From contig NZ_PZJW01000002.1 in assembly GCF_003206615.1 (NCBI RefSeq), forward strand, positions 561,966 to 625,965: a DNA stretch of 64,000 bases, given 5' to 3'. The stretch comes from Salinicola acroporae. GTDB taxonomy: Bacteria; Pseudomonadota; Gammaproteobacteria; Pseudomonadales; Halomonadaceae. The position numbers were made by a program, and so were the translations under genes. Below, one piece after another: positions 61,257-64,000 of the stretch (position 1 is the first letter of the stretch; each line of letters begins with the position of its first letter). The notes below the pieces were generated by a model that was not told the DNA's origin, ran no database searches, and was given only the letters and a program-made list of their open reading frames with translations.

Positions 61257-61434
61257 GGAATGCCTTCGATCGTTGAGTAGAACGGATACCCCATAGATGA
61301 GGCAGTTAGAACACTAATCAACCCTGTCACCCACATTCGACGGGAGTGGCTTGCGCCGCTTCGGGCCAGAGGTCACTATGAGCTCAGACCCGCCACGCCT
61401 AACGAGCATCGTAGAAAACGTCCCGCGAGAGATC

Positions 61435-62487
61435 ATGAGTCAATTCTGGAGCCCCGCCGTTCGCGTCCTGACGCCCTACGTACCGGGCGAGCAACCGCGC
61501 GAAAAACTGGTCAAGCTGAATACCAACGAGAACCCCTATCCGCCCTCCCCGGCCGTCGAGCGGGTGTTGCAGGCGTTCGCGGTGGACCACCTTCGCCGCT
61601 ACCCCGATCCCGAATCGCTGGCACTACGCCAGGCATTGGCGAGGACACACGGTGTCGAGCCGGACCAGGTCTTCGTCGGCAATGGTTCCGATGAAGTGCT
61701 GGCACTGGCGTTCCAGACCTTCTTCTGCCAGCCGAAGCCACTGCTGATGCCCGCCATCAGCTATAGCTTCTATCCGGTCTACTGCAAGCTCTACGATATT
61801 CACTATCGAACCGTGGCGCTGGACGACCGCTGGCAGATCGCCCTGGAGGCCTTCGACACGGATAACGGCGGTGTGGTGTTCGCGAACCCCAACGCACCGA
61901 CCGGCCATGGCCACACGCGCCAGGCTGTCGCGCAGCTGCTGGAGCGCGTCACCGAGAGCGTCGTCCTGGTCGACGAGGCCTATGTCGATTTCGGTGGCGA
62001 GAGTATCGTACCGCTGATCGCGGATCACCCCAACCTGCTGGTTACCGGGACCTTGTCGAAAGGGCGCAGCCTGGCCGGTTTGCGTGTGGGCTACGCGATC
62101 GGCTCGCGTGAGCTGATCGAAGGGTTGGAGCGCGTCAAGAATTCCTTCAACTCCTACCCGATCGACATGCTGGCCAGCGAGGTCGCCATCGCTTCGCTCG
62201 AGGATCAGTCGCATTTCCAGGCGTGCTGCGAACAAGTCATGGCCACCCGCGAGTGGACACGCCAACAGCTCGAGGCGATGGCGTTCGAGGTCCTGCCATC
62301 ACAGACCAACTTCCTGTTCGTGCGCCATCCCCGACACAGCGGGGCCAGCCTGTTCAGCGGTCTGCGCGAGCGCGGCATTCTGGTTCGTCATTTCAACAAG
62401 GATGGCCTCAGCGATTTCCTGCGCATTTCGATCGGCACCGATGACGAGATGGGCAGCCTGGTCGAAGCGTTGCAGGTCATGGTCTAG
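61435..62487 (+). CDS. hisC: Histidinol-phosphate aminotransferase
   Basis: This 350-residue PLP enzyme of fold type I converts imidazole acetol phosphate and glutamate to histidinol phosphate. Seen: LNTNENPYPPSP, GNGSDEVLALAFQTF, FANPNAPTGHGHT, VDEAYVDFGGES, the PLP lysine in TLSKGRSLAGLRVGYA, and Arg in FLRISIGTDDE. ATG 61435 gives the usual length, with GAGAG upstream; the longer frame adds 28 non-homologous residues. It lies 8 kb from hisBHAF. Confidence 0.95.
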   Translation: MSQFWSPAVRVLTPYVPGEQPREKLVKLNTNENPYPPSPAVERVLQAFAVDHLRRYPDPESLALRQALARTHGVEPDQVFVGNGSDEVLALAFQTFFCQPKPLLMPAISYSFYPVYCKLYDIHYRTVALDDRWQIALEAFDTDNGGVVFANPNAPTGHGHTRQAVAQLLERVTESVVLVDEAYVDFGGESIVPLIADHPNLLVTGTLSKGRSLAGLRVGYAIGSRELIEGLERVKNSFNSYPIDMLASEVAIASLEDQSHFQACCEQVMATREWTRQQLEAMAFEVLPSQTNFLFVRHPRHSGASLFSGLRERGILVRHFNKDGLSDFLRISIGTDDEMGSLVEALQVMV

Positions 62488-62497
62488 GCAAGCGCCA

Positions 62498-63274
62498 TCA
62501 AAATGGTACCGGCTTGCCGTCCCAGTCCCAGAAACTGCCGCTCTCGCCGGGGCGGCGGTCTTCCATTACCGCGAGAAGTCGCGCCGCCACGAAATCTGGC
62601 GTGAACAGCTTGCCTTCCGGAACTCGGCGCTGGAAGGGTCGGGACAGGACGGTATCAGTGGTGCCGGGATGGAGATTGAGCACTATCGCCTGCCGGTTAT
62701 AGCGTGCCAGTTCGACGGCGGCAGTGCGCAGGAGCATATTGTGTGCCGCCTTGCTGGCTCGATAGCCGTACCACCCGCCCAGCTCGTTATCGCCGATCGA
62801 ACCCACCCTGGCCGAGAGGCTGGCGATGATGGCGGAATGGCGACCCTTGAGGGAACTGACTAACGTCTGGATCAGTAGAACCGGCGTGATGGCATTGACG
62901 TGAAATAGCGTGGACAACGCTTCAGCATCGAGGTCCTCGAGCCGCTTCTCCGGCGAGATCCTGCGCCGCTCGTCATGCAACAGGCCAATGGCATTGAATA
63001 GCAGGTGCAGGGGCGCACCATCCAATTGCTTCTTTAGCGCCTTGCGCCCCTCTTCGGTCGTGACATCGGCTTTGAGATTTTCGACTCGGCGATCGTCATG
63101 CTCGAGACTCTGACGGGAAACCGCGATGACACGCCCCGGACGATCACTCTTCAGTAGCCGATTCAGCATGGCCTGACCGATACCACCGCCGGCACCGGTC
63201 ATGACAGCCGTGAATCCTTCGGGTAGCGCTGGCAGCACGGCTTTTCCCTCGTCTGAAGATGAGTTCATCGGCAC
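62498..63274 (-). CDS. Short-chain dehydrogenase/reductase (CsgA-like)
   Basis: This 258-residue classical SDR has the dinucleotide-binding TGAGGGIGQAM, a catalytic set Ser in ASLSARVGSI with YGYRASKAA (Tyr and Lys), and LNLHPGTTDTVLSRPF. The ending GSFWDWDGKPVPF is typical of a subfamily of short-chain enzymes related to CsgA/YciK-like carbonyl reductases. Substrate unknown. It converges with hisC (10-bp gap). Confidence 0.9.
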   Translation of the reverse strand: MPMNSSSDEGKAVLPALPEGFTAVMTGAGGGIGQAMLNRLLKSDRPGRVIAVSRQSLEHDDRRVENLKADVTTEEGRKALKKQLDGAPLHLLFNAIGLLHDERRRISPEKRLEDLDAEALSTLFHVNAITPVLLIQTLVSSLKGRHSAIIASLSARVGSIGDNELGGWYGYRASKAAHNMLLRTAAVELARYNRQAIVLNLHPGTTDTVLSRPFQRRVPEGKLFTPDFVAARLLAVMEDRRPGESGSFWDWDGKPVPF

Positions 63275-63396
63275 AGCAAGAAGACTAGTTCATACGGCGA
63301 CGAGATGCGCCACCTGGGATCCCCGTAGCCCAAACGGCTTAGAGGATTCCGATGCCCCGCCACGTTGATGGCGCAGATTGGCACAGGGATAGGAAG

Positions 63397-63921
63397 ATGC
63401 TGATGATTCTGGGAGGGCTACCTGGCGTCGGGAAGACCTCCGTTGCAAGAAGGGTGGCAGAATCACTTGGCGCAATCCACCTCCGCATCGATACGATCGA
63501 ACAGGCTGTCCGGGACGCTAACGTCTGTCCCGATGATGGGGTGGGGACAGTGGGATAAATGGTTGCCAGCCGCTTGGCAACGGATAACCTACGCCTGGGT
63601 CGCATTGTCATTGGCGATGCGGTCAATGCTGTCGAGGACGCCCGACAGGCATGGCGTAGGGCAGCCGAGTCAGCCAACGCGGAATTCGTGCAGATCGAGC
63701 TGTTCTGCTCGGATGAAGCGACGCATCGGAATCGCGTTGAAAGCCGCGAAAGCGATATTGAGAACCTGGAATTACCCGACTGGCCCCTGGTCGAAGCGCG
63801 TCATTACGAGCCTTGGAAGAATATTGATCTGGTGATGGATACAGCGCAGACAGATATCGAAACAGCGTCACGCCAGATTATTGATCTGGTCAATGCCCGA
63901 CTCGAGCGTCGTGTCGTTTAG
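63397..63921 (+). pseudogene. P-loop kinase (AAA/zeta-like) split by a single stop codon
   Basis: From ATG 63397 the frame reads MLMILGGLPGVGKTSVARRV (Walker A), GAIHLRIDTIEQAVRD, then at 63556-63558 a TAA. The same frame continues without a break through VASRLATDNLRLGRIVIGDAVN, ELFCSDEATHRNRVESR and a normal end at 63921. Homologues read through with Tyr at this place (GYxVA), so one base change explains the stop. The intact protein would have 174 residues and phosphorylate a small molecule. A downstream ATG (63559) could start a fragment without the P-loop. Confidence 0.8.
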
Positions 63922-64000
63922 CACGAGTGCCTGCTGTCGCCCTTTGCCCACGAACAGGCCCGTCTCTCTTCCGAGGATGCCACCATAAAAAAACCCCAGC

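Overview
The window comes from a high-GC gammaproteobacterium, most likely a halophilic member of the Halomonadaceae (Halomonas/Salinicola/Kushneria type). The main evidence is an ectoine hydroxylase gene (ectD) outside any ectABC cluster, together with the Pseudomonas/Halomonas-style block yggX-mutY-asmA / hisBHAF. No rRNA genes and no CRISPR array were seen.

Layout. 0-4.3 kb: 3' part of speA, a fumarylacetoacetate-hydrolase-family gene, ectD, a small zinc-ribbon gene and a small secreted protein. 4.3-7.1 kb: no intact gene; it holds two decayed tandem copies of the non-coding region of a filamentous phage, ending beside a tRNA-Thr(CGT). 7.2-18.7 kb: a NodT-type outer-membrane efflux lipoprotein, an AI-2E-family transporter, two copies of an undescribed two-gene zinc-ribbon cassette, a decayed cyclic-glucan-synthase gene, a transglutaminase-like gene, a chemotaxis receptor and a fused pseudogene. 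18.9-25.2 kb: an arsRCHB-chrA metal-resistance operon, crcB with a DUF190 gene behind a fluoride riboswitch, and an MBL-fold hydrolase. 25.3-30.8 kb: a tripartite tricarboxylate transporter (tctC and a tctA-tctB fusion) with a PrpF/GalD-type isomerase and a divergent LysR regulator. 30.9-33.2 kb: a pirin and two pseudogenes.

33.27-45.79 kb: a complete Pf-like filamentous (inovirus) prophage integrated in tRNA-Thr(TGT), bounded by perfect 72-bp direct repeats. It carries a repressor, an excisionase, a long hairpin-rich intergenic region, a ssDNA-binding protein, coat proteins (pVIII, pIII and pVI like), a Zot/pI ATPase, its own secretin, a TraX-like membrane acetyltransferase, a replication protein and an integrase. 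Between attL and the repressor, on the opposite strand and AT-rich, lies a complete retron: an msr-msd RNA candidate with an 11-bp a1/a2 stem, and a reverse transcriptase fused to a C-terminal TIR domain. This is the most notable system in the window: an anti-phage abortive-infection module carried by a filamentous phage.

45.8-64 kb: tRNA-Thr, tRNA-Gln and tRNA-Phe, then housekeeping genes yggX, mutY, asmA, hisBHAF, a DUF3298-type lipoprotein, yjaG, an alkyltransferase-like gene, a glutamine-amidotransferase-like gene lacking the usual cysteine, selU-selD, radA, an NlpE-like lipoprotein, an old-yellow-enzyme reductase, hisC, a short-chain dehydrogenase and a P-loop kinase gene split by a stop codon.

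All family assignments come from reading the translated sequence; no database search was run.
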